The notes: a model not told the origin generated them from the letters alone. Numbered from the stretch's first letter, positions 33,817-43,740 are shown. The stretch: 64,000 nucleotides of DNA from Chara braunii (GCA_003427395.1 BFEA01000217.1:1241872-1305871), one strand, 5' to 3'. Program-made: numbers and translations.

Positions 33817-33958
33817 CGATGATCTAGGCAAAATGATAAAGATAAAGGTTAGTAGATAAGATAGTAGTATTAGTGAGTATCGACGAGGACAAAAGGGTTA
33901 TTTTTAAGTAGGGAGATAAAACTCTGAGAAAAAGTCGAAATTATCTGTATCTTTAAAT

Positions 33959-34471
33959 ATGACTTCTAAGGGTCGTGGGATTGGCACCGGAAGAGGAAGA
34001 GGTGGAAGGCTAGGAAAGGCTGTCGATAGAGCCATAGACTTGACCAAGGAACGAGGTGACTGGGAGGAAGAGTATGATGAAGAACTAGAAAAGCAAGAGG
34101 AAGGGTTAAGGGCGCGTAAACATAAAGAAGAATGGCGTGAACGCACTTCGTCGCTAGGAAAAATGACTTACTATACTTATAAGTATGAGAGGCGTTATGG
34201 TTCATCTCCACCTCGTTTTGAGCCACCTAGCCGGCCCCGATTTGGACATTATACACCACCATTTTCCTCGGCTCCAGAAAGGCAGTTGACAATCCTTCCT
34301 CAGTCGCGCTTATCGACATCACAACATGCGCCGCATGTTCCGGATCCTCCTGTTGTTTCCCAACCTACAACATATGATAGAAGGTTGTGTATTTCGCTTT
34401 TGTTATTTCTGATATGTCAACTAGAAATTTGTGGACTAGTGTCCTACTTGTTATATAAAAAGATTATATAA
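33959..34471 (+). CDS. ORF1 of element B: basic RG-rich, coiled-coil-like, unknown function
   Basis: An open frame of 170 codons starting 190 bp after the PBS. Residues 1-20 are Gly/Arg-rich (GRGIGTGRGRGGRLGK), which often binds RNA. Residues 25-65 are charged and helical (KERGDWEEEYDEELEKQEEG). Residues 85-135 are Pro/Ser-rich. The last 30 residues are hydrophobic and unlike the rest, so the true frame may end or splice out near 34390. I recognise no family. Its position upstream of gag recalls the extra ORF1 of Ogre-type elements, but there is no visible sequence motif to support common origin. Confidence 0.5.
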   Translation: MTSKGRGIGTGRGRGGRLGKAVDRAIDLTKERGDWEEEYDEELEKQEEGLRARKHKEEWRERTSSLGKMTYYTYKYERRYGSSPPRFEPPSRPRFGHYTPPFSSAPERQLTILPQSRLSTSQHAPHVPDPPVVSQPTTYDRRLCISLLLFLICQLEICGLVSYLLYKKII

Positions 34472-34875
34472 GGATTAGGGATTGGAATAGTACAACAAAT
34501 AAAAGAAGGTCAGTGAAGCCTTGTTAGATGAGGAGAAACTGAGTGTTGGACCATAGGACACGTCTACGGAAATGAAATGATCAGTGCTCTAACATTTCAA
34601 AGACGGGTGAAGGATGGTTTTAAGCATGTCAAAGCAGCAAGGAGTGAATAAGAAAATATGGGTTTGATCAAGACAAGGGGAGTAATCAACTTATTCTCAC
34701 AGACTAACTCTCACGGCTAGGCAAACTAAGATTTTCCGTTGGAATAAGGCAATAAATCCTCTTTTAGTTCAACACTTTCAAAACTAAGGAGAGATCAGTA
34801 TAGGTTAGATTGCAGTAAGAGAGTACTAGATAGTGAACTAAAGATAAGGTTCTTTCTTTTGCGTATTATGTAAAC

Positions 34876-34877
34876 AG
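34876..34877 (+). other. Splice-acceptor-like site before ORF2
   Basis: A TTCTTTCTTTTGCG pyrimidine tract followed by TAAACAG; the AG lies 8 bp before the ORF2 ATG. Confidence 0.4.
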
Positions 34878-34885
34878 GGCACCAG

Positions 34886-35569
34886 ATGGCTCTGGAAATG
34901 TGGTTCGCTGCTGAGTTTTATCCGATTAACTTACCTCAGCAGAAAGGCAAAGGGATAGAAATGACACTACCCCGAAGGAAGAGGGAAGAGGGCGAAGGTA
35001 TGGACACATGGTGTGGAATTTCGATAGGGCCAGAAACCTTTATATGGGTTAAAACTGGAAAGACTACAAAAGGAAGATGTGCAATAATAAGAGTGACCCT
35101 CTACCTATCTGCACTTTTTTGGAAGACGCTTTCAATTGACCTCGCGATAGAAAAAAAACGTTATCTTTCCAAATATATTATGACTGCTGGATCAGTACTC
35201 GAAGAGTTTTCTCGGAAAGTGAATAGGGGAAAAGAAGGAATGATCTTGCGCTCAATTGAAGCAAAGTGGGCAGAAGATTTCGTCTATCCGACTATAAATG
35301 TCAAAACAACTCTTCCTAAAGTCATAATCGACGAAGCCTTCTCAGGAGTAGAGAATGTAGAGAGGGCCGTACTCGCGGCACGATCGGTACCAAAAAGGGG
35401 CTTTGAGTTTAAAGCGTCTGATATCATGTACTGTCTATACTTGGAAATGAGACCGAAACTAGCAAAAAGGGATTTCTATGATGTCTTATGCATTGTGAAT
35501 GCATATCTACAGAGTTATTGGCTGGACGATCGTATGACATATTGGAAGAAGCTCCGTAAGGTAGTCTGA
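34886..35569 (+). CDS. ORF2 of element B: unknown protein, paralogue of ORF3
   Basis: Intact 227-codon frame. I recognise no domain. Residues 40-55 read WCGISIGPETFIWVKTG; the middle has EAKWAEDFVYP and PKVIIDEAFSGVENVERA; near the end DIMYCLYLEMRPKLAKRDF and MTYWKKLRK. The ORF at 36076-36849 repeats this layout block for block (WCGISIGPKTF, DTKWASNFSYP, DFIIDEAFKGQANVEQA, TLYRLYLAMGSGLADREF, KTFWKKLK). A mixed helical, neutral protein without signal peptide or membrane segment. The start is chosen at the first ATG after the acceptor-like AG. Capsid-like or envelope-like roles are both possible; nothing in the sequence decides. Confidence 0.7.
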   Translation: MALEMWFAAEFYPINLPQQKGKGIEMTLPRRKREEGEGMDTWCGISIGPETFIWVKTGKTTKGRCAIIRVTLYLSALFWKTLSIDLAIEKKRYLSKYIMTAGSVLEEFSRKVNRGKEGMILRSIEAKWAEDFVYPTINVKTTLPKVIIDEAFSGVENVERAVLAARSVPKRGFEFKASDIMYCLYLEMRPKLAKRDFYDVLCIVNAYLQSYWLDDRMTYWKKLRKVV

Positions 35570-36075
35570 ATTGGAACTTTTATAGACAATATTCCTTCTT
35601 TTTTTGGCATGATCAGAGGATTTTGGTACGGAGATCGGGGGCCCTCGGACAGACTGGACAAATGAGCAAAATCCAAAAACAGGAAATGTGTCAAGGAATG
35701 TTTTGGGTATCAGAAGGGGAATCTAAAGAAAGCATGTAATGGCGGGGACCATGGAAGAAGACCACTGTCTCCGATAGTATTCCGGATTTTACCCTGACTT
35801 TCTTCTCCTCATATCAAAGGGGTATCTAATAGGGGCACGATGTCTTATGAGTTGGTAATTAGGTTTGTATAAGATATTGAGAAAGAGTGATGGTAAGTAT
35901 AATGATAAGCATTAAGGATCATTGGCTGAGCGAGGAGGATGTTTAATTAATAGGAAGTTCACATACAATCGTATAAGGAAGCGGACAGTTTAAACAGAAG
36001 GGAATAGATTGTCAATCTCACACTTAGAAGCACTGATTTTCTTTCTTCTAACAAGGTACCAAGAAAACAGCCAAG
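35570..36075 (+). other. Spacer between ORF2 and ORF3 with acceptor-like sites
   Basis: No coding sequence seen. The right end has TTTTCTTTCTTCTAACAAG (AG at 36054-36055) and AAGAAAACAG (AG at 36069-36070) just before the ORF3 ATG, similar to the site before ORF2. Confidence 0.4.
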
Positions 36076-36849
36076 ATGTCATATGTCGTTCAGAGGTTCG
36101 AAGTTGAATTACATATTCGCACACCTCAGGGACTGAAGATATCATTACCACTGGGATGGACTGAAAGGGAAGAAGAAATTACTTCTTGGTGTGGCATCTC
36201 TATTGGTCCGAAGACATTTGTATAGGTCGAGACTGGACATACCTTAGATCGGGAGAATGTAATAGTATGAGCCACCTTGTATCTTTCAGCACATCTATGG
36301 AGGATGCATGGTGTAGATTTGGCAATGGGAAACATTCAACCCATATGTCAGTATGTCCAAATGACAGAGGCTGTTTTAAACGAGAAAGTCCGAGAAGCAA
36401 GTTGGGGAGAACTTCGACCCATTATATCTACAACAGACACAAAATGGGCATCAAATTTCTCCTATCCCACCGAGTACGTCCAAGCAGATCTCCCAGACTT
36501 CATCATTGATGAAGCTTTCAAAGGGCAAGCTAATGTTGAGCAAGCGGCGTTGGCCGTCTTGGCCATTCCGCAGACCGGATATGCTTTCTCTACGCCCCAG
36601 ACTCTCTATCGTTTATATCTCGCAATGGGATCAGGATTGGCAGATAGAGAGTTTGAGGAGATACTGTCTATAGTTGATGCTTATGTCCGGGTAGATTTTA
36701 CAGAGCCTAGAAAGACCTTCTGGAAAAAACTCAAGGCTGAAATGAAGATTAAAATACGCATCAACGGTCTCCCCATAATGTTTGGGATAATGTACGATTT
36801 GTGGTCTGGGAATTGGGTGTCAATCGAGGAAGTCGAAAGACTGGAATGA
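36076..36849 (+). pseudogene. ORF3 of element B: decayed paralogue of ORF2
   Basis: Same frame from ATG at 36076 to the stop at 36847-36849, with two internal stops: TAG at 36223-36225, where ORF2 has Trp (TGG), and TGA at 36268-36270. Similarity to ORF2 is clear along the full length, by eye roughly a third identical. The C-terminus after KAEMKIK is about 30 residues longer than in ORF2 (RINGLPIMFGIMYDLWSGNW). ORF starts are 1.19 kb apart, so a tandem duplication is the simplest origin, and the low identity says it is old. Both stops can be single transitions and may be recent decay of this copy. Confidence 0.75.
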
Positions 36850-36879
36850 TGGAGAATCAGAAGTTGTGAATCTAATTTA

Positions 36880-36893
36880 AGTAGGGGGGGGAG
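36880..36893 (+). other. Internal polypurine-tract-like run
   Basis: AGTAGGGGGGGGGAG-like purine run between ORF3 and gag. It resembles plant LTR-element PPTs more than the run in front of the 3' LTR does. It could be a central PPT or a leftover 3' end of a fused element. Confidence 0.35.
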
Positions 36894-36961
36894 TATTCCA
36901 AAAAAGGACATTAATAAGTCGGTACTATAAGCAAAGACAAAAATTTGAAAACAATTCAGGG

Positions 36962-36990
36962 ACTTGTTGTTTTCTTTCATGTGATAACAG
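36962..36990 (+). other. Splice-acceptor-like site before gag
   Basis: A TTGTTGTTTTCTTTCATG pyrimidine tract and GATAACAG (AG at 36989-36990), 22 bp before the gag ATG. Confidence 0.45.
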
Positions 36991-37012
36991 ATCAACCAAA
37001 GGTTGAGGAAAG

Positions 37013-38515
37013 ATGGAGGATGGCGTTGGACAAGGGTCCATCACTGCAGCAGACATCGCTAAGTTACTGGATAATAGAAACATCAGGCGGTCGCAATTAC
37101 CCCGAATATAAATCTTTTCGTTCAAAGGAGAAAGGGTCTCGCACTGGCTAGAGTTGTTAGAGCAGGTCTCCAATCGTTTAACCCCAGCTGAGAAATTCGC
37201 TCAGTTATATGAATATGTATGGTGGGAGCTTCGTCCGGATGTGGAAAGGATTGTAACCGATGCCCAGGGGAACTAGGACGACGTCAAAAAAGAAACGCAG
37301 AGGAAATACAAATTAGGAGATGAGTTGTTGACCATAGACGAGCTTCACAACGTTAGCCGAAGTGACTTTACTACAATAGGGGCCTTTGCAACGACTTTTG
37401 AAAAGATGGCTGCGAGAGTTCCAGGGCTTTCCGAAGAAATGCAGTGTGTAATCTTCCTCGGAAAGTTCTCCGGATATGAAGCAATGNAANTGACCNGAGG
37501 TGGAGCCCCAGGGAAGAAGACATCATGGGCAACAATAAAGAGGAACCTGGCATCCGNAGATNTGGATCANGTATTCCACCATCAAGTGAANATNGAAAGG
37601 AAGAAGAGAAAGGAAGTAGGAGTCATCCAAGGGGCTGACTCAGCCTTAGGAGGAATATTAAGCAGTATGGCAACTCAGCTGAAAGAATTGAGAGATAAAG
37701 TTGACTCAGGATCTGTAATGGTGGTGGGTCAGGCAGCAAGTAAGAGGAATTATGGAGAAGGAGAAGAAAAGAAAGGAGGGAAAAAGTATGAGACAGTAAC
37801 CCAACCAAAGAAGGCACAGAGGTAAAATCGCAATTAAGCAACGGGAGGACAGGGAACCGGCAGAGGACAGATTGGTCGTGGAAAGCAAAACCAAGGATCT
37901 CTAAAGGGACCTTAGCCGGTTGCGGTACCGGTAGGAGCTTGGCAAGGGTACTTCCAAGAGAATCAATGGTCAGGGTATGAACCAAATATGCCTCACGTGC
38001 AGGAAGCCGGGCCTTCACAGGGTCGAGATGGAGATCAACCTCAGCACGCGTCGCCAGAAAACCAAGGGCAGCAGCAGTTTCAGGGGCAAGGACACGGATA
38101 AGGACAAAGTAGAAATAAGAACAGGGGAAGAGGAAATGGTCAGGGAGACTGAGGATACGGAGGAAGAGGAAACGGGGGATAAGGAGGAAGCTGGGGCAAT
38201 CAAAGAGCCCCTCAACAAGAAAATTATAACCAAACGAACTTCAACCAAATCGGCCAAGGTTTCAATCAAGGCTATAACCAGGGTTATGGCCAAGGTTATA
38301 ACCAGAACTACGGTAGGGGTTTTGGCAGAAGTGATAGGCAGTGGAACGGTCAGGGATTTTGAAGAGGATGAATTGATTACAGTGAGTGTATATGCACCCA
38401 CTGTACAATCAGATAACACACTGTAAAAATGTGTCATGTCAGGAAAATGGATGAAGATGATGGATTAATTACGTCAAGCATAGATGGAGATGTATTCGAC
38501 AAGACAGGAAGGTAG
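37013..38515 (+). pseudogene. Gag of element B with CCHC knuckle, many stops
   Basis: One frame from ATG 37013 to the protease frame, interrupted by stops including TAA 37109, TAG 37274 and TAA 37823, and several in 37900-38515. The capsid-like part reads GERVSHWLELLEQ, EKFAQLYEYVWWEL and MAARVPGLSEEMQCVIFLGKF. After it comes a long Gln/Gly/Asn region (38080-38350) with NQGYNQGYGQGYNQNYGRGF, likely disordered and RNA-binding. A CX2CX4HX4C zinc knuckle lies at 38393-38434 and has a TAA at 38414 between its cysteines and histidine. Eight unknown bases occur at 37487-37594. Gag would form the particle and bind element RNA. Confidence 0.8.
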
Positions 38516-38590
38516 ATAGACCCAAACATTCCGGGAGGCACTAGAAAGGAAGCACTCAGGGTTGCGGGACTTGGACCCAGTGCGCCAGCC

Positions 38591-40282
38591 ATGTTTCGCA
38601 TATGGAAGGAGAAAGATGACCCGTTTGTTTGGGTAGAGGAGATTGATGAGTTGAGTAATCAGCTAGGGAAAGGGATGAGAATAAGTGAGGAAAAAGAAGA
38701 TGTCCCGCTGATTGAGATTGAGCCAGAAAAAGACAATGAGGTAACAGAGTCATCAAAGGAAGTTATGGGAAGGATGGAAGACCTGGTGGATAAGATGAGA
38801 AGGTTAAATACAAGAATGACAGACATTTGTAGAGAAGTTAAAGACTTGGAAATTAGCATTCCGCATGTATTCACCATGGGAGAGGAAAAAGAAGCTTCCG
38901 AGCCAAAAACACACAATGCCAGAGCCGTGAGGGCGACTGAAGCCCAACAGGCTTTCACCATGAGTCGAGAAGGTTCCGAGTCAAGGACGTCCAACGCCAG
39001 AGCAGTGCGTGCAACTCTGACCGCTGGATCAGATGCAGCTTACCAGGCACTAAGGAATTATACTTCCCATACCGCACGAAAACCAAAAGGGGGTAATACG
39101 TCCAAGGAACCAGCTCAGGCTTCTTTGCCACCTCAGGCAAAAACCTCAATCGATATAGGAGAAGATGAGGAGGATCAGGATGAGGTGCTTAGAGGAGAAG
39201 AGAACCAACGCGCAGAGCAGAGGGCCAAAAAACGTAAGACTAATGATGGAAAAGAGAAGGTTGGGGAGAAGTCGAAGAAGAAGTGGAGGTACCAAACCTC
39301 AATTGAAGAAGGTGTGAATCTTGATAATTTAGTAAATAAACTTCTCGAGGGACACAATGAGTTGCTAAACCTGAAAGAGATTTTGGCAACAACGTCAAAA
39401 CTCAGAGAGTTGGTCAACGTTAAGCTGGCAAGGAAAAGAGTGGCAACAGTTAGGCTTGGAGACTTGATCCCCAGAGAAACCAACTGGACGATTGCTGGCA
39501 GCAAAATGGACTGGAAGTCAGTAGGATCAGGGTCCATTGATGTTAACATCAGGGGAAAGGATTGTCCAGGAATGGTGGATACAGGAGTAGAGATGAACAT
39601 CATGAACTCGGAAACAACTGAAAAACTGGGACTGAAGATTAACAAGAGAGACTGTGGATACCTTAATGGGGCAAGTGGAAAGTCAGGATATACTGGCATA
39701 GCATCAAATGTGATGGTGGAAGTTGGGCGAGTAAAAGTTCGTTCTTGCTTTTATATCATGACCGACTTGGATCTTCCTATATTACTAGGAAGGTTATTTT
39801 TATCGCGCTCGGAGGCTCTCATCATGAACAAGCATGATGGGACCATGTTTGTGATTCTATGTGACCCAGCGTGCGAGAACTTTGAGGTCATCACCTGTAA
39901 GAATACGGGTCCTCATTGCTCAAAGAACCTCCTAAATGCGGGACCATATACCTTTGAGGAGTCAGAGGAAAGGAGGAAAGAGTTGGAGTGGGGGTCTGAT
40001 AAGGAAGATGAAGGAGAGAAGGATGAAGGATTAACTTTAAGCTTGGCAAACATTGACCAAGCTATGTATATGGTCTCCGCTTATGAGATGGCGGAACCAG
40101 AAGCAATCAAAGTTTTGACAGACAAGTTATATGATTACCCTGAGGGAGGAAAGTCGGAACTGGTTTACAAGCCGCCATCCACACAAGAAACCAGAATGCA
40201 GGGGCCGTATGCTCAAGCAAGCGGTCAACATTTTTTAGGGGTGGGCTCAAACAAGGAAGCAAAAGGAGGTACAAGACAGTAG
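38591..40282 (+). CDS. Gag-Pol part with aspartic protease of element B
   Basis: An open stretch of 563 codons in frame with Gag. Residues 1-230 are acidic to basic, low in structure, with a short duplicated motif (SEPKTHNARAVRATEAQQAFTM-like, then SESRTSNARAVRAT) around residues 100-140. Residues 300-420 are the retropepsin: GMVDTGVEMNIM with the DTG triad at 39578-39586 and ILLGRLFLSRS as the conserved C-terminal strand. After residue 440 comes an acidic linker to RT. The protease triad is intact, unlike that of element A. The frame changes after 40282, before RT. The listed start is only where the frame opens after the last stop; translation would begin at gag. Confidence 0.8.
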   Translation: MFRIWKEKDDPFVWVEEIDELSNQLGKGMRISEEKEDVPLIEIEPEKDNEVTESSKEVMGRMEDLVDKMRRLNTRMTDICREVKDLEISIPHVFTMGEEKEASEPKTHNARAVRATEAQQAFTMSREGSESRTSNARAVRATLTAGSDAAYQALRNYTSHTARKPKGGNTSKEPAQASLPPQAKTSIDIGEDEEDQDEVLRGEENQRAEQRAKKRKTNDGKEKVGEKSKKKWRYQTSIEEGVNLDNLVNKLLEGHNELLNLKEILATTSKLRELVNVKLARKRVATVRLGDLIPRETNWTIAGSKMDWKSVGSGSIDVNIRGKDCPGMVDTGVEMNIMNSETTEKLGLKINKRDCGYLNGASGKSGYTGIASNVMVEVGRVKVRSCFYIMTDLDLPILLGRLFLSRSEALIMNKHDGTMFVILCDPACENFEVITCKNTGPHCSKNLLNAGPYTFEESEERRKELEWGSDKEDEGEKDEGLTLSLANIDQAMYMVSAYEMAEPEAIKVLTDKLYDYPEGGKSELVYKPPSTQETRMQGPYAQASGQHFLGVGSNKEAKGGTRQ

Positions 40283-40329
40283 ATAAGAAGAGTCACCCAG
40301 TTCCAGTTCTAGTAACACACGAGGAGGGT

Positions 40330-41418
40330 GTGTACTACGAGCAAGAGAGGGAACTGATAGGGCAGATGAAAGAGAGATGGGATGAGGAGAGTTGGAGAAT
40401 CAATGAAGAGACAAAGGAAGATTTGATTATTGGGGAACCGGGTTTTCTGACAGAGCAGGAGAAGGCGTTGGTAGTAGGGTTGATGGAGGAAAAGCATCGC
40501 ACCTATGCCTTCAATGATGAGGGTAGGAATGATCCGAATCCACACAGTCCCGCACCAACCATGAAATGTTAGAGGAGCCAGATACCCAAACCCCGATGAT
40601 CAAAGAAGAGTAGTGGAGTAACTGGATGGGAAGATTGCATCGCATGTGGCAGGGTACTCTAGCGGACCATACGCATCACCATGGTTCTGTTTTATTAAGC
40701 CAAACGGAGTGCTTGGATGAGTGCAGGATTTGCAAAAATTGAACGCTGTAACAGTTAGGGATGCTGGTGGGCTTCCTAACGCAGATCAGATCTCTGAGGC
40801 ATGCGCAGGAAAGGCTATTATTTCGCTCATAGATCTGTATTCTGGTTACGATCAGTTTCCAGTCTATCCGGCTGATAGGCCAATCACTGCAATGCACACT
40901 CCAAGAGGGTTGATTCATATGAACGTGGCACCCAGGGATGGACAAACGCAGTAGCCATGGTGCAGAGGAGTATGGTAAGAGTCATGCAACCGATCAGTAC
41001 GCACATTACTGAGCCCTATATTGATGACCTTGCGGGAAAAGGATCAATGGAGAAAGATGAGCAAGAGGTTGCACCTGGCATAAGAAAGTTTGTCTGGGAT
41101 CATGTCAACGATCTCAGAAAAGTACTTGACTTGTTACAAGAGTACAACCTCACGGTCAGTGGACCAGAATCCAAACACTGAATGAAGGAAGCCACCATTT
41201 TGGGTTTCCTGTGCAATGAAACAGAACGTCGTCCAGACACCAAGAAAACAAATAAGATCCTTGAATGACCTACGCCATTCAGGAACGTCAGTGAAGTGAG
41301 ATGTTTTCTTGGAACGTGTGGGTTCTGGAGAGTGTTCATTGAAAGGTTTGCCTCTAAGATAGAACATGTGAGGAAGTTGGTAAAGAAGAATCAAGAATGG
41401 GAATGGGGAGAGAAGTAG
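40330..41418 (+). pseudogene. Reverse transcriptase of element B, frameshifted
   Basis: Polymerase motifs are readable across frames: SPWFCFIKPNG (about 40680), QDLQKLNAVT, motif A LIDLYSGYDQFPV with Asp at 40832-40834, PRGLIHMNVAP, and the catalytic box YIDD at 41017-41028. A one-base loss at about 40931 shifts the frame inside the APQGW-type motif. Stops lie at 40718 (TGA, where related RTs have Trp), 41179 (TGA), 41266 (TGA in LEWPTP) and 41416 (TAG). Both catalytic Asp motifs survive, so inactivation is by stops and shifts only. Confidence 0.88.
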
Positions 41419-41424
41419 GAACAG

Positions 41425-42639
41425 GTGGTAAAGGACTTACAGAAGGAGTTTGAGGAAGGGGGTCTTGTGCTGGGTGTTCCAGACTATGATGTCATTATTG
41501 AACAACCCTTCATCATAGAAACCGACGCTGGACCAACAACCCTGGGAGGGGTTCTGATACAGGCTGATTCTGAAGGAAAGGAAAGACCATTGCGATTTGA
41601 GAGTCGAACCCTCAACACTACTGAAAGGAACTACTCTCAGTTCAAGAGAGAGGCCTTGGCAGTGTTCCACTGCTTGCGCATCTTCAGGCATTACCTCTAC
41701 GGAAGGAGGTTTGTTTTGAGGATAGATCCAACAACGCTTATGTATTCTCTCAAGAACTTCACGCCTACTGATCCCACGATCGCCAGATGGCTCACGTACA
41801 TCTGGATGTTTGACTTTCAGCTGGAACGTATCCCAGGAAGTAAAAACAGGGCCGATGGTTTGAGTAGGATAGAATGGGAGAAGCCTGGAGAGTCCAAAGA
41901 AGAAGCACCACTGGTAGATGGATTTTTGGACGAAGACGATGTGCAGCTCCATGTGAACTCATGGAAGCTAAGTGTTAACGATAAGGAGGCCAGGAGAGGG
42001 AAACCCATGTGGTTTGCGCCAGCAACCTTCGCGAAAATCGAAGAGTTAGTGTTGAAACCTTTCGTTGAGGAGGACTCATGGGGAGAAAGGAACGGAGAGT
42101 GGATGGCTGAACTAGCCTTGGCAGAGACTTACCGTCTGACAGACGATCCGGTAACAATTGAGGCTAGAGTGAGACAAGTTGATCAACACTTGCTGACAAT
42201 GGGGAGAGTACATTACCTTGTTAACTCTCTTCTACAGGTCCAGGCAGAGGATGGCGAGGAAGTGGTAAAGCCAGATGAGATAGTATTGGGAGATGACTAC
42301 GAGTTCAGTGAGGAATTGGAGGGAGAAGAGTTTGAGCAAGGTGAAGTCTCGGAAGATTTTCGAAAAGAGGAGTATGACGGGTTCCACTTAGAGACGAGAC
42401 TTCTTCTCTCAGGGGACAAGAGAGAAAAAGAGGTTAGTAAAAAGATCCTCCGCATGAGAGATCACTATATAGTACGAGGAGGACACATTTTTATCAGAGA
42501 TAAACGTGGGCCTCCTAGGAGGATCATTTGTGGCAGAAATCATCAAATTGACGTCATAGCAGCTCTCCATGATGGGTCAGTAGGTGGTCACAGAGGCTTC
42601 GCCGCCACAGTCAAGAAGATATCTGAGTTGTACTTCTGA
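41425..42639 (+). CDS. RNase H and integrase N-terminus of element B
   Basis: Open frame of 404 codons. Residues 25-150 are RNase H: FIIETDAGPTTLGGVLIQ with catalytic Asp, FKREALAVFHCLR with Glu, and LRIDPTTLMYSL with Asp, ending at ADGLSRIEW, the usual RNase H boundary. Residues 150-330 are a long acidic linker. Residues 380-404 start the integrase zinc domain: HDGSVGGHRGFAATVKKISELYF, both histidines present. It ends at TGA 42637-42639, where related integrases have Trp (YFW), and the integrase continues in the same frame beyond. RNase H removes the RNA template and primer during reverse transcription. Confidence 0.88.
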   Translation: MVKDLQKEFEEGGLVLGVPDYDVIIEQPFIIETDAGPTTLGGVLIQADSEGKERPLRFESRTLNTTERNYSQFKREALAVFHCLRIFRHYLYGRRFVLRIDPTTLMYSLKNFTPTDPTIARWLTYIWMFDFQLERIPGSKNRADGLSRIEWEKPGESKEEAPLVDGFLDEDDVQLHVNSWKLSVNDKEARRGKPMWFAPATFAKIEELVLKPFVEEDSWGERNGEWMAELALAETYRLTDDPVTIEARVRQVDQHLLTMGRVHYLVNSLLQVQAEDGEEVVKPDEIVLGDDYEFSEELEGEEFEQGEVSEDFRKEEYDGFHLETRLLLSGDKREKEVSKKILRMRDHYIVRGGHIFIRDKRGPPRRIICGRNHQIDVIAALHDGSVGGHRGFAATVKKISELYF

Positions 42640-43609
42640 GAAGGAATGTATGGGATGATCCGGACTTACTGCGAATCTTGTGTACCATGCCAAATCAGAT
42701 CACCAATCAGGAACAAGAAGCCTTTACATCCAAGGTACATTAAAGATATAGGGGCAGTGATCCACATGGATCTTTTGGCAATGCCGCAAGGGATTGAGGG
42801 ATATAACTATATCTTTGATGCTAGGGATAACCTTACAGGGTTTGTTGATGGGAAAGCCATTCGAACCAAGACTGGGGCAGTTTTGGCTGATTGTATCGAA
42901 GAATATTACCTCTGATACCCTTTCATGGTGGAATTCACAATGGACAGAGGATCTGAGTTTACATGAGGGGGAAGGTAAAAGAACTTTTGGATGATCTCGG
43001 GGTCATTGCCAGATACACGACCAGGGCACACCCTCAGGCGAATGCACCAGTAGAGAGAGGGCATAGCACCATCACTAATCTGCTGGCTTAGTGGACTGCT
43101 GGGAAGCCTAACTTATGGCCTAAGTTCCTACGGACGGTGTTTTTTTTTGTAAAATATCACGGTCAAGAGGACCACAGGATATGCTCCTGCGACTTTGTGG
43201 TATGGAAGACATGCCACCTTTCCAATAGAGAGTTTTCTAAAAGCAAGATCTGGAAAATGACCTATCCCTAGAGGAATTACTGGATATCCGAGCAAGGCAA
43301 GTCAGCATCACAGAAGATAGAATCCAAGAAGCGGCAGACAGCCGAGGGAAGGACAAAGAGAGATGGGATAAACTCCCACGTGTAAGAGAAGAACCATTGA
43401 AAATTAGAGACATAGTGTTGCTTTACGACTCGTCTCTGGAAAAACAATGGTCAAGAAAGTTGGACAAAAGGTGGCTGGGACCCTACAAGGTCAGGCGTCG
43501 AGGAAATTATGGAGCCTACGAGGTGGAAGAAATGGATGGGACACCAAGGAATGACTGGATCTCTCGGTCCAGGCTGAAGAAATTCAAGCTAAGACCGGAG
43601 GTGAGTTGA
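42640..43609 (+). pseudogene. Integrase of element B, core and C-terminus, frameshifted
   Basis: Continues the zinc domain with CESCVPC (about 42670). The catalytic core has D in IHMDLLAMP (42769-42771), D in MDRGSEF (42943-42945) and E in APVERGH (43053-43055), a complete DDE triad with about 36 residues between the last two. Stops occur at 42913 (TGA), 42964 (TGA) and 43089 (TAG). Frame changes lie at about 42970 and again near the T run at 43140-43150. 43397-43609 is open and holds the C-terminal DNA-binding part with KRWLGPYKVRRR (GPY/F-type module). Pol ends at 43607-43609. Confidence 0.85.
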
Positions 43610-43740
43610 TTCAAAAAGTTGTTATCTTTTGAAGTCCTTTTTGTAAAAAAATATTTTTCCTTGCAAAATATTATATTGTTAACCATCGGCTGACTCATCG
43701 TCCTACCTGTCCCTCCAAATCTCTTTTTTTCTGTGTGCAG
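43601..43740 (+). other. Candidate intron between pol and the 3' ORF
   Basis: Donor GAG|GTGAGTT at 43601; acceptor CTCTTTTTTTCTGTGTGCAG ending at 43740; branch-point-like CTGACTCAT at about 43690; 140 bp, T-rich inside. This is the best-formed intron signal in the window. Alternatively only the acceptor is used, with the leader donor at 33811, to express the downstream ORF. Confidence 0.6.

Noticed and set aside
36223-43091. Reassigned TGA/TAG codons reading as Trp or Gln
   Set aside because: Many ordinary TGG Trp codons and true terminal stops exist in the same ORFs, and frameshifts are also present; decay explains the stops.
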